In this document: in pieces, positions 33,545 to 42,388 of the stretch | How positions within the stretch are numbered: the first letter of the stretch is position 1 | Layout of the letters: each line of letters starts with the position of its first letter | Assembly: GCF_014207745.1 (NCBI RefSeq) | Contig: NZ_JACHJB010000003.1 | Location: 620,001-684,000, forward strand | DNA: 64,000 nucleotides | Direction of reading: 5' to 3' | From: Nonomuraea muscovyensis | Lineage (GTDB): Bacteria > Actinomycetota > Actinomycetes > Streptosporangiales > Streptosporangiaceae | The notes under the pieces: generated by a model | What the model was told of the DNA's origin: nothing | The model's database searches: none | The model's input: the letters and a program-made list of their open reading frames with translations, nothing else | Made by a program: the position numbers and the translations under genes

Positions 33545-34579
33545 TCAGCCCTTGAGGGCGCTGCCCTTCTTCCACTGGGTCCAGTTGAGCTGCCAGTAAC
33601 TCCAGCCGTTGCGCCAGTCGAGCTTGCGCTTGGTGCCGACGATCTTCACGACGTCACCGCGCTGGGCGATGGTGTAGAACCACTTCGCGCCGGCCGGGGT
33701 GGCGCGGACGCAGCCGTGGCTCTGGTTGGAGCGGCCGAGGTACTGGTAGTCGCCGTAGCTCTGGTGCACGTACTCGCCGCTGTCGGAGATGCGCACGGCC
33801 CAGAGGATCTGCTCCTTGTAGTAGCGCGGGTCCTTGGGGTCCGTGACGCCCATCCAGGACGACGTCATCGTCTCCAGGGCCTTCTTGCCCATGGTCAGGT
33901 GGACGCCGCTGGTCGTCAGGTAGACGTCCACGCCGTTCCGGAGCAGGCCGCCGCGGCCCGCGCTGATCGGGATGGTCTTGGCGAGCTTGCCGTCGCGGCG
34001 CACCTTCATCACGTGCCGCCGCGTGTCGACGACCGAGATGTTGGCCGTGCCCACCGCGAAGCGGCGCGAGACGTCCTTGGCGGCCTCGTTGCCCGGGATC
34101 TGGCTGAGGCGGGCCTTGAAGAGCACCTTCTGGTGCGGCTTCCAGTACGTCTTCGTCCGGTAGATGACCTTGCGCGGCGACACCCAGCGCCAGGCGCCCT
34201 CGACCGGCTTCTCCGCCCGGACCTCCAGCGCCGCCTCGGTGGCCGCCCTGTCGCGGACGTCGCGGTCGAACGTGACGATGATCGGGAAGCCGACGCCGAC
34301 CTTCTCCGCCTTCTCGCCCATCGGGGTGATGTCGGCGATGCCGAGCCGGGGCTTCGAGGTGGGGGTCTTCGTCAGCGTGGCGGTCGGTGAGGGGGCCGGC
34401 ATGGTCGGGGCGGCCTGGGCGGCGACACCTGCGGCGTTGACCACGCCGGGGGCGGACGAGGCGCTCGCGGCTCGTGTCGCCGTCGCGCGCGGGGCGGGCG
34501 TGCCTTCCGCCGTGCACGCGGTCGCCGTGGCCAGGGCGAGCAGTGCGGCGACTATCGGCATCCGGGGGAGGGGATTCAC
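33545..34579 (-). CDS. L,D-transpeptidase with N-terminal Ig-like domain
   Basis: Peptidoglycan cross-linking enzyme outside the membrane, 344 residues. The signal peptide PRMPIVAALLALATATAC may end at a Cys (a weak lipobox, ATAC), suggesting a lipoprotein. A Thr/Ala/Pro linker follows, then an Ig-like domain (about 75-190, opening LGIADITPMGEKAEKV), then the YkuD catalytic domain, with HxxxxSHGCVR: SHGCVRATP contains the catalytic Cys at residue 290, and VHQSYG holds the conserved His. It makes 3-3 or Lpp-type links and is typical of actinobacterial Ldt proteins. GTG at 34579. Convergent with the membrane protein before it. Confidence 0.9.
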   Translation of the reverse strand: MNPLPRMPIVAALLALATATACTAEGTPAPRATATRAASASSAPGVVNAAGVAAQAAPTMPAPSPTATLTKTPTSKPRLGIADITPMGEKAEKVGVGFPIIVTFDRDVRDRAATEAALEVRAEKPVEGAWRWVSPRKVIYRTKTYWKPHQKVLFKARLSQIPGNEAAKDVSRRFAVGTANISVVDTRRHVMKVRRDGKLAKTIPISAGRGGLLRNGVDVYLTTSGVHLTMGKKALETMTSSWMGVTDPKDPRYYKEQILWAVRISDSGEYVHQSYGDYQYLGRSNQSHGCVRATPAGAKWFYTIAQRGDVVKIVGTKRKLDWRNGWSYWQLNWTQWKKGSALKG

Positions 34580-34822
34580 GGGGTTACTCCAGGACTAAGT
34601 GCTACGTCGCATAGGTAGACAAACGAAAGGCTTTCTCCGTAGGCGAGATGGCCCTAACGATCCGGTAACGGGTTGCTGTCCGCCGCGCCATGGCATGGGG
34701 CGGGCGTCGGCGGGCCCGGCGGTCGGGGATGATCGGAACAGGGCGGGGGACGGGGTGGGATTCCCGCGCCCGGCCGTACGAGGACTGCGCGTGACGCGCG
34801 CCGTGAAAGGCAGGGGACTGGC

Positions 34823-35809
34823 ATGAGCGTGTTGATTTCGGGCGGGGCGGGGTTCATCGGGAGCACGGTGGCGTCCGCGTGCCTGGACGCGGGGATCGAG
34901 CCGGTGATCCTCGACAGTCTGGTCACGGGCCGGCGGGAGTTCGCCGAGGGAAGGGCGTTCTACGAGGGCGACATCAGCGACGGGGCGCTGGTCGACAAGG
35001 TGTTCGCCGAGCATCCCGACATCGAGGCGGTCGTGCACTGCGCGGCGCTGATCGTGGTGCCCGACTCGGTGGCCGACCCGGTGGGCTACTACCGGGCGAA
35101 CGTGGCCAGGAGCCTGGAGTTCGTGGACCACCTGCTGCGCAACGGGTGCGAGCGGATGGTGTTCAGCTCGTCGGCGTCGATCTACCGGACGGGGGCCGAC
35201 CACACGGTGGACGAGCGCTCGCCGCTCGACCCGCAGAGCCCGTACGCACGCACGAAGGCGATGTGCGAGGCGATGTTCGCCGACGTCGCGGCCACCCAGC
35301 CGATCCGGGTGCTGTCCCTGCGCTACTTCAATCCCATCGGCGCCGACCCGCGGATGCGCACCGGGCTCCAGCTTCGCCGGCCCAGCCACGCGCTGGGCAA
35401 GCTCATCGAGGCGCACGAGGACGGCGTGCCGTTCCGGATCACCGGCACCGACTACCCCACCCGCGACGGCTCCGGCATCCGCGACTACGTGCACGTCTGG
35501 GACCTGGCCACGGCCCACGTGGAGGCTCTGCGGCGCTTCGACGGGCTGTTCCCCGAGGGCGCGGTGATCAACCTGGGCACCGGCACGGGCACCACGGTGC
35601 GGGAGCTGGCCGAGGCGTTCAACCGCGTGGTGGACCGGCCGGTCGAGGTGGTGGAGGCGGAGCGCAGGCCCGGCGACGTGGCGGGGGCGTACACCCGCAC
35701 CGACCTCGCGGAGCGGCTGCTGGGCTGGCGGGCCCGCCACTCGGTGGAGGAGGGCATCAGGCACTCGCTGGAGTGGGCGCGGGTCCGCGACTCCCGGCTG
35801 CGGGGCTAG
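34823..35809 (+). CDS. galE: UDP-glucose 4-epimerase
   Basis: NAD-dependent SDR epimerase that interconverts UDP-glucose and UDP-galactose, 328 residues, cytoplasmic. It has the GGAGFIGS Rossmann motif, FSSSASIYRTG with catalytic Ser, and YARTK (Y-x3-K). RYFNPIGADP and DGSGIRDYVHVWDLA are typical of GalE. A ribosome-site-like AGGCAGGGGA precedes ATG at 34823. It could feed sugars to the surface glycopolymers, though it is separated from that locus by more than 18 kb. UDP-GlcNAc epimerase activity is not excluded. Confidence 0.85.
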   Translation: MSVLISGGAGFIGSTVASACLDAGIEPVILDSLVTGRREFAEGRAFYEGDISDGALVDKVFAEHPDIEAVVHCAALIVVPDSVADPVGYYRANVARSLEFVDHLLRNGCERMVFSSSASIYRTGADHTVDERSPLDPQSPYARTKAMCEAMFADVAATQPIRVLSLRYFNPIGADPRMRTGLQLRRPSHALGKLIEAHEDGVPFRITGTDYPTRDGSGIRDYVHVWDLATAHVEALRRFDGLFPEGAVINLGTGTGTTVRELAEAFNRVVDRPVEVVEAERRPGDVAGAYTRTDLAERLLGWRARHSVEEGIRHSLEWARVRDSRLRG

Positions 35810-35887
35810 GCGTACGCGTCGGTCACGGCCTCGGGCGACCGGCGCGTGGGTGTTCCGGACGAGGCGCGTTGAGTGCCGGGAACGAGA

Positions 35888-35921
35888 GACGCCTCTCCCA
35901 CCCGAAGGGGGGAGAGGCGTC
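35888..35921. terminator. Bidirectional hairpin terminator between galE and the secreted protein gene
   Basis: A 12-bp perfect stem (GACGCCTCTCCC at 35888-35899 with GGGAGAGGCGTC at 35910-35921) with a 10-base loop lies between the convergent ends, 12 bases from the secreted protein stop. Confidence 0.75.
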
Positions 35922-35933
35922 AACGTCGGCACG

Positions 35934-36806
35934 TCAGTGCACGATGGAGCCCAGCGGGATCTCCTTGAGGTCGGTCGGCATCTCCGCGCCCTCCTTGAGC
36001 TCGGAGGTCACGTCGTCAGCCGACGGGGCCTTGATGGAGACCTTCACGCCCCAGTCGCTGTAGCGGGTGTCGATGCTGAAACCGGAGTTCTTGGGTGCGC
36101 CCGAGCCCAGCGCCGCCGCCGGCACGGTGGAGACCACCCGCGTGGGCAGGCCCTTGGCGTCCACGGTCAGCTTCCAGCTGATGACGCTCTTCAGCGCCTT
36201 GGAGCTCGGGCGATTCCCCAGGAGGCTCCCCTTGAACCACGGGGAGACCTTGCGCAGCTCGCCCAGCGTGATCTTGCCGGTGTAGCCGCCCGCCGTGGAC
36301 TTGGCGCCCTTGAGCAGGGTCTTCAGCGTGGCGGGCTCGCCGATGAAGTTCAGCGGCTGGGAGTAGGCGCCGGTGATGCCGCCGTGGAGCGCCGTGGGCG
36401 TCTTGTACCAGGACTCGCCCTCGGCCATGATGTTGTCCCACATGCTGCCGGACAGGTAGGTCTTACCGCCGACCGTGATGGCCCGCTCCGGCGTGGTCAG
36501 CATCTTGCCGAACTCGGAGTCGGCGTCCTCGCCGAGGTCGCTGGCCTTGATGTTGAACTTGCCGGTGGTGTCCGAGGCGACGATCCCCGAGGCCTTGAAC
36601 TCGTACGTGCCGGTGCGGCGCAGGAAGACGGAACGCTGCCCGCCCTCGAAGGCGGTGATCCGCTCGGAGAACTTGACGCCCTTTCCGGCCACCAGCTGCT
36701 TCTTGACAGCGACCACCGGGTTCTTCGGTGCCGCGGCCTGCGCAGGGGCGGCCGTGATGAGCGCCGCGGCCGACGCCAAGGCCAGGCCGGTGACGATTCG
36801 CTTCAT
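35934..36806 (-). CDS. Secreted protein of unknown function, LppX/LprG-like or DUF-type
   Basis: 290 residues. Signal peptide MKRIVTGLALASAAALITAA then APAQAAAPKN, cleaved after AQA, so exported and soluble. The mature part is beta-rich and balanced in charge with no Cys, with lengths and pattern (GTYEFKASGIVASDTTGKFN) like LppX/LprAFG lipoproteins, but without a lipidated Cys. Actinomycete homologues are mostly hypothetical; a role in carrying a lipid or surface molecule is inference. GAGAGGGA precedes ATG at 36806. It has its own promoter in the AT-rich gap. Confidence 0.7.
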   Translation of the reverse strand: MKRIVTGLALASAAALITAAPAQAAAPKNPVVAVKKQLVAGKGVKFSERITAFEGGQRSVFLRRTGTYEFKASGIVASDTTGKFNIKASDLGEDADSEFGKMLTTPERAITVGGKTYLSGSMWDNIMAEGESWYKTPTALHGGITGAYSQPLNFIGEPATLKTLLKGAKSTAGGYTGKITLGELRKVSPWFKGSLLGNRPSSKALKSVISWKLTVDAKGLPTRVVSTVPAAALGSGAPKNSGFSIDTRYSDWGVKVSIKAPSADDVTSELKEGAEMPTDLKEIPLGSIVH

Positions 36807-37294
36807 TATGGATCCCTCTCGTTTCTCATTTGTGCGCGAGGAGATCCTGCCAAGCGAAGATCACGATGATATCTCGGACTATGGCTTATCTGAGGGGAAA
36901 TTGTGGATTTCTCGTGCAGAAGAGTGATGGGTTTACTGTGAGGTCGGGGAGCGTGACTTTAGGCAATGGTCCCGGCCGTTTTCCGGGCACCGCTGATGGC
37001 GCCAAGAATGGCGAATAGCGGTTTCGTGGCGCGTCGAACTTCGTGTCCGGAAGCATGGCGGATTGTGCGGGTCATCCGCGGCCGCCCGGCCGAGTGATCG
37101 ACACGGTACGCCGCCGGACGTTCGCGCGTCCGGCGCGCCGCGACAGTGAGATCACCGTCACATCACGGCATATCGCCCACCCAGTGACCTGGGGAGGTCA
37201 GGCTTGGGGCTAGGCTTCACTGGCGGAAACGCCCGGCACGCACGGGGTGGCCCGGGCCGTCGAACATCAGTCGGATAAGCAAGGACGGACCCTC
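36807..37294. other. Long intergenic region with the promoters of the secreted protein and sucCD
   Basis: A 488-base gap. The first 210 bases are clearly less GC-rich than the rest of the window, with short runs such as ATGATATC and GGAAATTGTGG. No ORF with coding-like codon use was found in it. It should hold the promoter of the divergent secreted protein gene and that of sucC. TAGGCT at 37212-37217 is a possible sucC -10. AAGGACGGAC near 37280 is the sucC ribosome site. Confidence 0.5.
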
Positions 37295-38476
37295 GTGGAC
37301 CTGTTCGAACATCAGGCGAAGGAGCTCTTCGCGGACTACGGCATCCCGGTGCCGCGCGGCATCGTCGCCCACACCGTGGAGGAGGTGCGGGCGGCAGCCG
37401 AGCAGCTCACCGGCCGCGTCGTGGTCAAGGCCCAGGTGAAGACCGGCGGGCGTGGCAAGGCCGGTGGCGTGAAGGTGGCGGACGACGCCACCGACGCCGT
37501 CGAGAAGGCCAAGGCCATCCTGGGCATGGACATCAAGGGCCACACGGTCCACAAGGTGCTCGTGGAGGAGGCCAGCGCGATCGCGGAGGAGTACTACTTC
37601 TCCTTCCTGCTCGACCGCGCGAATCGCACATTCCTCGCGATCTGCTCTGCAGCGGGCGGAATGGACATTGAAGAGGTCGCGCACTCCGCTCCCGAAAAGG
37701 TGGCCAAGGTTCCGGTCTCCGCGCTGAACGGCGTGGACCGGGCCAAGGCGCGCGAGATCGCGGTGGCGGGCGGGCTGCCCGAGCAGTCGCTCGACGGCGC
37801 GGCCGAGCTGATCGAGAAGCTCTGGTGCTGCTTCGTCGACGAGGACGCGACCCTGGTCGAGGTCAACCCGATGATCCTGTCGGCCGACGGCCAGGTCAAG
37901 GCCCTCGACGGCAAGGTCACGCTCGACGACAACGCCGTCTTCCGCCAGTCGGAGCACGAGGCGTACGCCGACAAGGCCGCCGAGGACCCGCTCGAGGCCA
38001 AGGCCAAGGAGAAGGACCTCAACTACGTCAAGCTCGACGGCGACGTCGGCATCATCGGCAACGGCGCGGGCCTGGTCATGTCCACCCTCGACGTGGTGGC
38101 CTACGCGGGCGAGGCCTTCCCCGGCAAGCCGTCCCCGGCGAACTTCCTCGACATCGGCGGCGGCGCCTCGGCCGAGGTCATGGCCGCCGGCCTGGAGATC
38201 ATCCTCTCCGACCCGTCGGTGAAGTCGATCTTCGTGAACGTCTTCGGCGGCATCACGTCCTGTGACGCGGTCGCCAACGGCATCGTGGCGGCCTTCAAGC
38301 TGCTGGAGAGCCGCGGCGAGGCCGTGACCCACCCGCTGGTGGTCCGCCTCGACGGCAACAACGCCCAGCTCGGGCGGCAGATCCTCGCCGACGCCGCGCT
38401 CCCGCGGGTCGAGCTGGTTGACACGATGGACGAGGCGGCCAAGCGCGCCGCGGAGCTCGCTGCGGTAGGTGCGTGA
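37295..38476 (+). CDS. sucC: Succinyl-CoA synthetase beta subunit
   Basis: TCA-cycle ligase subunit, 393 residues; with SucD it converts succinyl-CoA and ADP/GDP to succinate and ATP/GTP. The ATP-grasp domain starts [19 protein letters not shown] and holds [27 protein letters not shown] and [18 protein letters not shown] are the CoA-ligase region. GTG at 37295 is the proper start, since family proteins begin (M)DLFEHQ and AAGGACGG precedes it. It is 3 bases from sucD. Confidence 0.95.
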   Translation: MDLFEHQAKELFADYGIPVPRGIVAHTVEEVRAAAEQLTGRVVVKAQVKTGGRGKAGGVKVADDATDAVEKAKAILGMDIKGHTVHKVLVEEASAIAEEYYFSFLLDRANRTFLAICSAAGGMDIEEVAHSAPEKVAKVPVSALNGVDRAKAREIAVAGGLPEQSLDGAAELIEKLWCCFVDEDATLVEVNPMILSADGQVKALDGKVTLDDNAVFRQSEHEAYADKAAEDPLEAKAKEKDLNYVKLDGDVGIIGNGAGLVMSTLDVVAYAGEAFPGKPSPANFLDIGGGASAEVMAAGLEIILSDPSVKSIFVNVFGGITSCDAVANGIVAAFKLLESRGEAVTHPLVVRLDGNNAQLGRQILADAALPRVELVDTMDEAAKRAAELAAVGA

Positions 38477-38479
38477 GAC

Positions 38480-39355
38480 ATGGCTATCTGGCTGACCGAG
38501 AACAGCAAGATCATCGTTCAGGGCATGACCGGCGGTGAGGGCACCAAGCACACCCGGCGCATGCTCGCCTCCGGCGCGCGCGTCGTCGGCGGCGTGAACG
38601 CCCGCAAGGCCGGCATCACCCACGAGGGCCTGCCCGTGTTCGGCACCGTCGCGGAGGCCATGGCGGAGACCGGCGCCGACGTGTCGGTCGTCTTCGTGCC
38701 CCCGGCGTTCACCAAGGCCGCCGTCAAGGAGGCCATCGACGCCGAGATCCCGCTCTGCGTGGTCATCACCGAGGGCGTCCCGGTGCACGACTCGACGGAG
38801 TTCTGGGCCTACGCGGTGGCCAAGGGCAACAAGACCCGCATCATCGGTCCCAACTGCCCGGGCATCGCCTCGCCGGGCGCGTCCAACGCCGGCATCATCC
38901 CCGCCGACATCACCACGGCGGGCCGCATCGGCCTGGTCTCCAAGTCGGGCACGCTGACCTATCAGCTCATGTACGAGCTGCGCGACTTCGGCTTCTCGAC
39001 GGCGGTGGGCATCGGCGGCGACCCCGTCATCGGCACCACCCACATCGACGCCCTCCAGGCGTTCCAGGAGGACCCCGGCACCGACGCGATCGTGATGATC
39101 GGTGAGATCGGCGGTGACGCCGAGGAGCGGGCCGCCGCCTACATCGAGGAGCACGTCACCAAGCCGGTCGTCGCCTACGTCGCGGGCTTCACCGCCCCCG
39201 AGGGCAAGACGATGGGCCATGCGGGCGCCATCGTCTCCGGCTCGGCCGGCACGGCCCAGGCCAAGAAGGAGGCCCTGGAGAAGGTCGGCGTCCGCGTCGG
39301 CAAGACCCCCTCCGAGACGGCCCGCCTCATGCGCGAGATCATGCAGGCGCGCTGA
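38480..39355 (+). CDS. sucD: Succinyl-CoA synthetase alpha subunit
   Basis: 291 residues; binds CoA and carries the active-site phosphohistidine. [20 protein letters not shown] is the CoA domain start; [11 protein letters not shown] and the [12 protein letters not shown] region follow, and [15 protein letters not shown] contains the phosphorylated His. Translated directly after sucC, as in other bacteria. A strong hairpin ends the operon 10 bases later. Confidence 0.95.
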   Translation: MAIWLTENSKIIVQGMTGGEGTKHTRRMLASGARVVGGVNARKAGITHEGLPVFGTVAEAMAETGADVSVVFVPPAFTKAAVKEAIDAEIPLCVVITEGVPVHDSTEFWAYAVAKGNKTRIIGPNCPGIASPGASNAGIIPADITTAGRIGLVSKSGTLTYQLMYELRDFGFSTAVGIGGDPVIGTTHIDALQAFQEDPGTDAIVMIGEIGGDAEERAAAYIEEHVTKPVVAYVAGFTAPEGKTMGHAGAIVSGSAGTAQAKKEALEKVGVRVGKTPSETARLMREIMQAR

Positions 39356-39364
39356 CGTTTCGTC

Positions 39365-39399
39365 GCGAGGCCCCGCACCGGACCGGTGCGGGGCCTCGC
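39365..39399. terminator. Strong terminator of sucCD
   Basis: A perfect 17-bp inverted repeat (39365-39381 and 39383-39399; arm GCGAGGCCCCGCACCGG) with one central base. The folded loop would be about 5 to 7 bases. A short T-rich stretch (CTTTCC) follows. Confidence 0.85.
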
Positions 39400-39425
39400 G
39401 CGCTTTCCGGCCTTCCCGGCGTGCT

Positions 39426-39506
39426 CGTCCGGACGTTCCCGGGGTGCTCTCCGGACGTTCGTGAGGTGCTGCCGGGACGTTCGTGAGGCGCTGCCCAGGA
39501 CGTTCT
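39426..39506. repeat. Imperfect tandem repeat upstream of the nic operator region
   Basis: Four imperfect copies of a unit near 25 bases that share GGACGTTC, the first three followed by roughly GTGAGGTGCTG, fill most of the gap between the sucCD terminator and the nic promoter elements. No other feature was seen there. Confidence 0.7.
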
Positions 39507-39533
39507 ACGCAAATCCGCTGTGACAAACACGTT

Positions 39534-39575
39534 TCACCTCTTGCGCCGACAGACTCGTCCGTGTTCGGATTAATT
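39534..39575 (+). promoter_or_regulatory. Proximal nic control element (two conserved blocks) upstream of nicX
   Basis: Block 1 is TCACCTCTTGC (39534-39544); after exactly 10 bases, block 2 runs 39555-39575 and contains TCCGTGTTCGGATTAATT. The identical two blocks with the same 10-base spacing occur at 50229-50270 on the minus strand, in front of nicC. Block 2 holds the dyad TCCG-N4-CGGA (39558-39569), the kind of site a MarR dimer binds. TTG in block 1 could be a -35 element. This is the best candidate operator/promoter for the nicXE unit. Confidence 0.75.
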
Positions 39576-39617
39576 CGTTCACCGGGCTCGGCGTTCCGGG
39601 CCCCGGTCCGGCCACGA

Positions 39618-39638
39618 TCGTCCGTGTCCGGACTAACT
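39618..39638 (+). promoter_or_regulatory. Second nic operator-like site before nicX
   Basis: A variant of block 2 with TCCGTGTCCGGACTAACT, including the dyad TCCG-N4-CGGA at 39621-39632, lies 24 bases before the nicX start and overlaps what would be the transcription start or leader. It is repeated once per 63 bases from the first site (dyad start to dyad start). Confidence 0.6.
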
Positions 39639-39661
39639 CCATGTGATCGCGGAGGGATCCG

Positions 39662-40693
39662 ATGGACCAGAACCTGTTGAACGAGATCTGCCTGCGCCAG
39701 CTGGAGCTCAGTGGCGTCCACGAGGGCGAGACGGTGGCGGTGCTCTCCGAGGGCAACGAACGTCTCGACTACGCCGACGCGTTCCTCTTCGCCGCCCGCC
39801 GCCTCGGGGCGTCCGCCTACCACATGCGGCTCCCCTCGCCCTCGGCCGCCTCGGGCGCCTGGGCGGTCGGCCAGTCGGAGCTGGCCGGCAACCCCCAGGC
39901 CGTGGAGGCGCTCAAGCAGGCCGACATGCTCGTCGACCTGAAGTTCCTGCTGTTCAGCAAGGAGCAGTTCGCCATCCAGGACGCCGGCACCCGTATCCTC
40001 ACCGCCGTGGAGCCCGCTCCGCTGCTCGCCCGCCTCATGCCCACGCCCGAGCTGCGCGAGCGGGTCGAGGTGGGGGCCGAGCTGCTCAGCAAGGCCGGCA
40101 GCATGCGGATCACCAGCCCCGGCGGCACCGATGTCACCTACCGGCTCGGCGTCTACCCGACGATGAGCGAGTACGGCTACACCGACCAACCCGGCCGCTG
40201 GGACCACTGGCCGGCCGCGTTCGTCTTCACCGGCGGCGCCGACGACGGCGTGGACGGCACGATCGTCCTCTCGCCCGGCGACGTGCTGCTGCCGTTCAAC
40301 ACCTACGTCCAGACGCCCGTCACGATCACCGTCGAGCAGGGCTTCATCACCGACATCCGCGGCGGCCTCGACGCCGAGCTGCTGTCGTCCTACATCAGGT
40401 CGTTCGACGACCCGCGCGGCTACGGCATGTCCCACGTCGGCTGGGGCCTGGACGAGCGTGCCCAGTGGCACGGCCTGACCCAGTTCCCCGGCGGGATGGG
40501 CATGGAGCTGCGCTCCTTCTACGGCAACGTCATGTTCTCGATCGGCCCCAACAACGAGCTGGGCGGCCCGAACGACACCCCCTGCCACTTCGACATCCCG
40601 ATGCGCGGCTGCAGCCTCTTCCTCGACGACGAGCCCGTCGTGGTGGACGGCGACGTGGTCGTGTCCGAGATGCGTCCGGCCGGCCGCCGCTAA
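39662..40693 (+). CDS. nicX: NicX: 2,5-dihydroxypyridine 5,6-dioxygenase
   Basis: Non-heme iron(II) ring-cleaving enzyme that opens 2,5-dihydroxypyridine to N-formylmaleamate. It belongs to the M29-like fold that also holds AmpT aminopeptidases. Metal ligands match NicX: MSHVGWG (His258) and CHFDIPM (His309, Asp311). The length, 343 residues, is that of known NicX. ATG at 39662 has GGAGGG 6 bases upstream. It is followed by nicE 17 bases on, in one unit. An aminopeptidase role is a possible alternative on sequence alone; the surrounding maleamate and maleate enzymes decide it. Confidence 0.87.
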   Translation: MDQNLLNEICLRQLELSGVHEGETVAVLSEGNERLDYADAFLFAARRLGASAYHMRLPSPSAASGAWAVGQSELAGNPQAVEALKQADMLVDLKFLLFSKEQFAIQDAGTRILTAVEPAPLLARLMPTPELRERVEVGAELLSKAGSMRITSPGGTDVTYRLGVYPTMSEYGYTDQPGRWDHWPAAFVFTGGADDGVDGTIVLSPGDVLLPFNTYVQTPVTITVEQGFITDIRGGLDAELLSSYIRSFDDPRGYGMSHVGWGLDERAQWHGLTQFPGGMGMELRSFYGNVMFSIGPNNELGGPNDTPCHFDIPMRGCSLFLDDEPVVVDGDVVVSEMRPAGRR

Positions 40694-40709
40694 CCCTCCG
40701 GAGATTGCC

Positions 40710-41462
40710 ATGACCGACCACCACATCGGCCTCATCGTGCCGAGCTCCAACCTGACCATGGAGACCGAGCTGCCGCGCATGCTGCGCGCCAAGGAGGACG
40801 CCGAGCCGGGCGACCGGTTCGTCTTCCACAGCAGCAGGGCCCGGATGCGCCACGTCACCCCCGAGGAGCTCAAGGCCATGAACGGGCAGGCCGACCGCGC
40901 CGCGCGCGAGCTGGCCGACGCTCGTCCCGACGTGGTCGCCACCGCCTGCCTGGTGGCGATCATGGCGCAGGGGCCCGGCTACCACTGCACCGCCGAGACC
41001 GCCATCGGCGAGGCCCTGCGCTCCGAGGGCTGCCAGGCCCCGGTCGTCTCCAGCGCGGGCGCGCTCCTGACCGGGCTCGGCGCGCTCAAGGCCGACCGGG
41101 TCGCGATCATCACCCCCTACATGAAGCCGCTGACCGCGAAGGTCGCCGAGTACCTGGAGGACGCCGGCGTGGAGGTGGTCGACGCGCTGAGCCTGGAGGT
41201 GGCCGACAACCTGGCGGTCGGCAACCTCGACCCCCAGGACCTGCGCACGCACTGGCGCAGGCTCGACCTGAGCCGCGCCGATGCGCTCGTGGTGTCGGCC
41301 TGCGTCCAGATGCCGTCCCTGCCGGTTGTGCAGGCCGTCGAGGACGAGGCCGGCCTGCCGGTGCTGTCGGCCGCCACGGCCACCGCGTACACGATCCTGT
41401 CGGAACTGGGCCTGCCGACCACCGCCCCCGGGGCGGGCAGCCTGCTCAGCGGCAGGTACTGA
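40710..41462 (+). CDS. nicE: NicE: maleate cis-trans isomerase
   Basis: Converts maleate to fumarate, the last step of nicotinate degradation, using two Cys without cofactor. Asp/Glu-racemase-like fold, 250 residues. The two catalytic Cys are C80 (VATACLVA) and C198 (VSACVQMP), 118 apart, as in characterised maleate isomerases. The start IGLIVPSSNLTMETEL is a strong family block. Ends before a hairpin terminator facing nicD. Confidence 0.9.
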   Translation: MTDHHIGLIVPSSNLTMETELPRMLRAKEDAEPGDRFVFHSSRARMRHVTPEELKAMNGQADRAARELADARPDVVATACLVAIMAQGPGYHCTAETAIGEALRSEGCQAPVVSSAGALLTGLGALKADRVAIITPYMKPLTAKVAEYLEDAGVEVVDALSLEVADNLAVGNLDPQDLRTHWRRLDLSRADALVVSACVQMPSLPVVQAVEDEAGLPVLSAATATAYTILSELGLPTTAPGAGSLLSGRY

Positions 41463-41473
41463 CACCAAAAAGA

Positions 41474-41501
41474 GGGGGGCCGGTCACCAGACCGGCCCCC
41501 C
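41474..41501. terminator. Bidirectional terminator between nicE and nicD
   Basis: A 12-bp perfect stem (41474-41485 GGGGGGCCGGTC and 41490-41501) with a 4-base loop ACCA. It is preceded by AAAAAGA and followed by TTCG, so it can stop transcription from both sides of the convergent genes. Confidence 0.85.
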
Positions 41502-41518
41502 TTCGCCTGCGTGTCCGC

Positions 41519-42388
41519 CTAGCCACGCAGGACGGCGCGTACGGCCTCCAGCGCGGCCTCCGGGTTGTCCCAGAACACCATGTGGCCCGCGGCGGGCACC
41601 TCCAGCAGCCGCGCGCCGGGGTTCGCGGCGGCCGCCTCCGTCACGCCCTCGGCGGTGACCACGGGGCTGTCGGCGCCGTACACCAGGACCGTGGGAGCGG
41701 GCACCGAGGGCCAGAACGTGAAGAAGTCCTCGCTCTCGAACCCCCGGTGCGTCTCGGCGACGGCCACGTCGCCGCAGCTCGCCAGCCAGCGCGCGCGCAG
41801 TTCCTGCTCCCGGCGCGGCCAGCGCGGCCACGACGCGGCCACCTCGTCGGCGTCGGTGCCCCGCCGCGCCTGCCCGAGCTGGCCGCGGAACGCCTCCAGC
41901 GTCGTCGGGTACGGCCCGCGCCCCGGCCCGCTCATCGGCGGGTCCACCAGCACGGTGCCGCCCAGCGCAACACGGCCCCGGGCGGCGGTCAGGCCCGCGA
42001 TCCGGGCGCCCATCGAGTGGCCGAGCAGCACCGCGCCGTCCAGCCCGAGCTCGGTGACCACCGCCTCGGTGTCGGCGGCGTAGTCCTCCAGCGTGTACGA
42101 GGGCCCGTCGTCGGACAGCCCGCGCCCCCGCACGTCCAGCACGACCGGCCGGACCAGGTCGGTCAGCTCGCGGGCGACGAAGTCCATGGCGATCGCCGGG
42201 CTGGTGATGCCGGGCAGCACGAGCACCGGCACCCCGTCGCCGCCGTAGTCGAGGACGTGCAGCCGCAGCGGGCCGGAGCGCACCCAGCGCGAGCGCGCGG
42301 GCACGTCGGCCAGGTCGGCGAGGGCCGGTTGGGTCAGGACACGGGTCGGGACATGGGCCGGGACATGGGTCGGGACACGGTCAGACAT
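41519..42388 (-). CDS. nicD: NicD: N-formylmaleamate deformylase
   Basis: Alpha/beta hydrolase of 289 residues that removes formate from N-formylmaleamate to give maleamate. Family blocks: LVLPGITSPAIAMDF (oxyanion), LDVRGRGLS, nucleophile GHSMG (Ser125), LVDPPMSGPG, and AAGHMVFWD with the catalytic His near residue 268. These blocks follow those of Pseudomonas putida NicD closely. The N-terminal 30 residues are a repetitive VPTHVP-like stretch and may not be part of the native protein. It overlaps nicF by 8 bases (last gene of the minus-strand operon). Confidence 0.87.
   Translation of the reverse strand: MSDRVPTHVPAHVPTRVLTQPALADLADVPARSRWVRSGPLRLHVLDYGGDGVPVLVLPGITSPAIAMDFVARELTDLVRPVVLDVRGRGLSDDGPSYTLEDYAADTEAVVTELGLDGAVLLGHSMGARIAGLTAARGRVALGGTVLVDPPMSGPGRGPYPTTLEAFRGQLGQARRGTDADEVAASWPRWPRREQELRARWLASCGDVAVAETHRGFESEDFFTFWPSVPAPTVLVYGADSPVVTAEGVTEAAAANPGARLLEVPAAGHMVFWDNPEAALEAVRAVLRG

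Noticed and set aside
37217-40963. Minus-strand open frame of about 1250 codons across sucC, sucD and nicX
   Set aside because: It is antisense to three well-recognised genes, has no family match, and is caused by high-GC codon bias.
37295-41462. Functional coupling of sucCD to the nic genes because fumarate enters the TCA cycle
   Set aside because: A strong terminator at 39365 separates them and the nic element lies after it; adjacency alone is not evidence.
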